Shown here piece by piece: positions 12,429-12,557 of a stretch of 12,557 nt of DNA (positions within the stretch are counted from its first letter, which is position 1; every line of letters begins with the position of its first letter). Below the pieces are notes generated by a model that saw only the letters and a program-made list of their open reading frames with translations, searched no databases and was not told where the DNA came from. A program made the translations under genes and the position numbers. The DNA is from Anthropogastromicrobium sp963626545 (GTDB lineage: Bacteria > Bacillota > Clostridia > Lachnospirales > Lachnospiraceae). The stretch is from assembly GCA_963626545.1 (NCBI GenBank), contig CAVFYJ010000097.1, positions 1 through 12,557 of the forward strand, written 5' to 3'.

Positions 12429-12557
12429 CTGTTTTTGCGTATAACAGATCGCATAGGCAATCCATACATCCGCAGGATACCGATTATTTTCATTAATCGT
12501 AAGTAACTATTCAGCACCCTCATATGGAAAGTTGATCTCAAACAATAAAAAGGGTAT
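12429..12557 (-). pseudogene. 5' part of the interrupted TPR-GGDEF gene (partial, runs off the window)
   Basis: In the same minus-strand frame as the GGDEF gene, the translation reads YPFLLFEINFPYEGAE, then TAG (12507-12509), then LLTINENNRYPADVWIAYA and ICYTQKQ into the annotated frame. Both sides look like one helical repeat protein. A single C-to-T change of a glutamine codon (CAG to TAG) would explain the break. The gene's true start lies to the right of the window. A sequencing error, or a suppressor or reinitiation mechanism, cannot be excluded. Confidence 0.6.

Overview
The window looks like a chromosomal segment from a Gram-positive Clostridia bacterium, most likely a Lachnospiraceae-type gut Firmicute. 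This is inferred from purine-rich ribosome binding sites, TTGAAA/TATAAT-type promoters with 17-bp spacers, and a typical gene set: a MocR/PdxR regulator divergent from pdxST, a PadR regulator beside a HAAS-domain membrane protein, a CarD-like regulator, a V4R protein and several GGDEF proteins. No tRNA, rRNA, CRISPR array or prophage gene was seen.

Layout. Bases 1-54 look like the right end of an IS200/IS605-type element, ending just before the ribosome binding site of a LysR-type regulator (72-968, +). Convergent to it lies a two-gene minus-strand unit, a 79-residue protein of unknown function followed by a CarD/CdnL-like RNA polymerase-binding regulator (1076-1835), with a clear promoter (1882-1910) and terminator (982-1014). 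Next is a MocR/PdxR-type regulator (1965-3608, -), divergent from the vitamin B6 operon pdxS-pdxT (3904-5411, +). After the convergent terminator at 5453-5477 comes a PadR regulator plus a seven-helix HAAS-domain membrane protein (5592-7988, -). The right third is rich in cyclic-di-GMP genes: V4R protein then HAMP-like/GGDEF protein (8383-9885, +), facing two adjacent TPR-GGDEF genes (9890 to the right edge, -). The first of these two in transcription order has an in-frame amber codon.

How the genes work together. PdxR probably controls pdxST, which makes pyridoxal 5'-phosphate from ribose 5-phosphate, glyceraldehyde 3-phosphate and glutamine-derived ammonia. PadR probably represses its own operon. 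The V4R protein may sense a small ligand for the soluble diguanylate cyclase encoded 12 nt downstream.

Most unusual signal. Two intergenic stretches, 3723-3868 in the pdxS leader and 8085-8235 between padR and the V4R gene, fold by eye into the same RNA architecture. Both have a closing helix carrying a tandem G.A pair, a conserved ACGAG at the same offset, an AGGTGC segment able to pair with a downstream AACCTT, and exactly 119 nt between the outer GA motifs. I could not match this to a family with confidence, so it is reported as a candidate structured RNA present in two copies.
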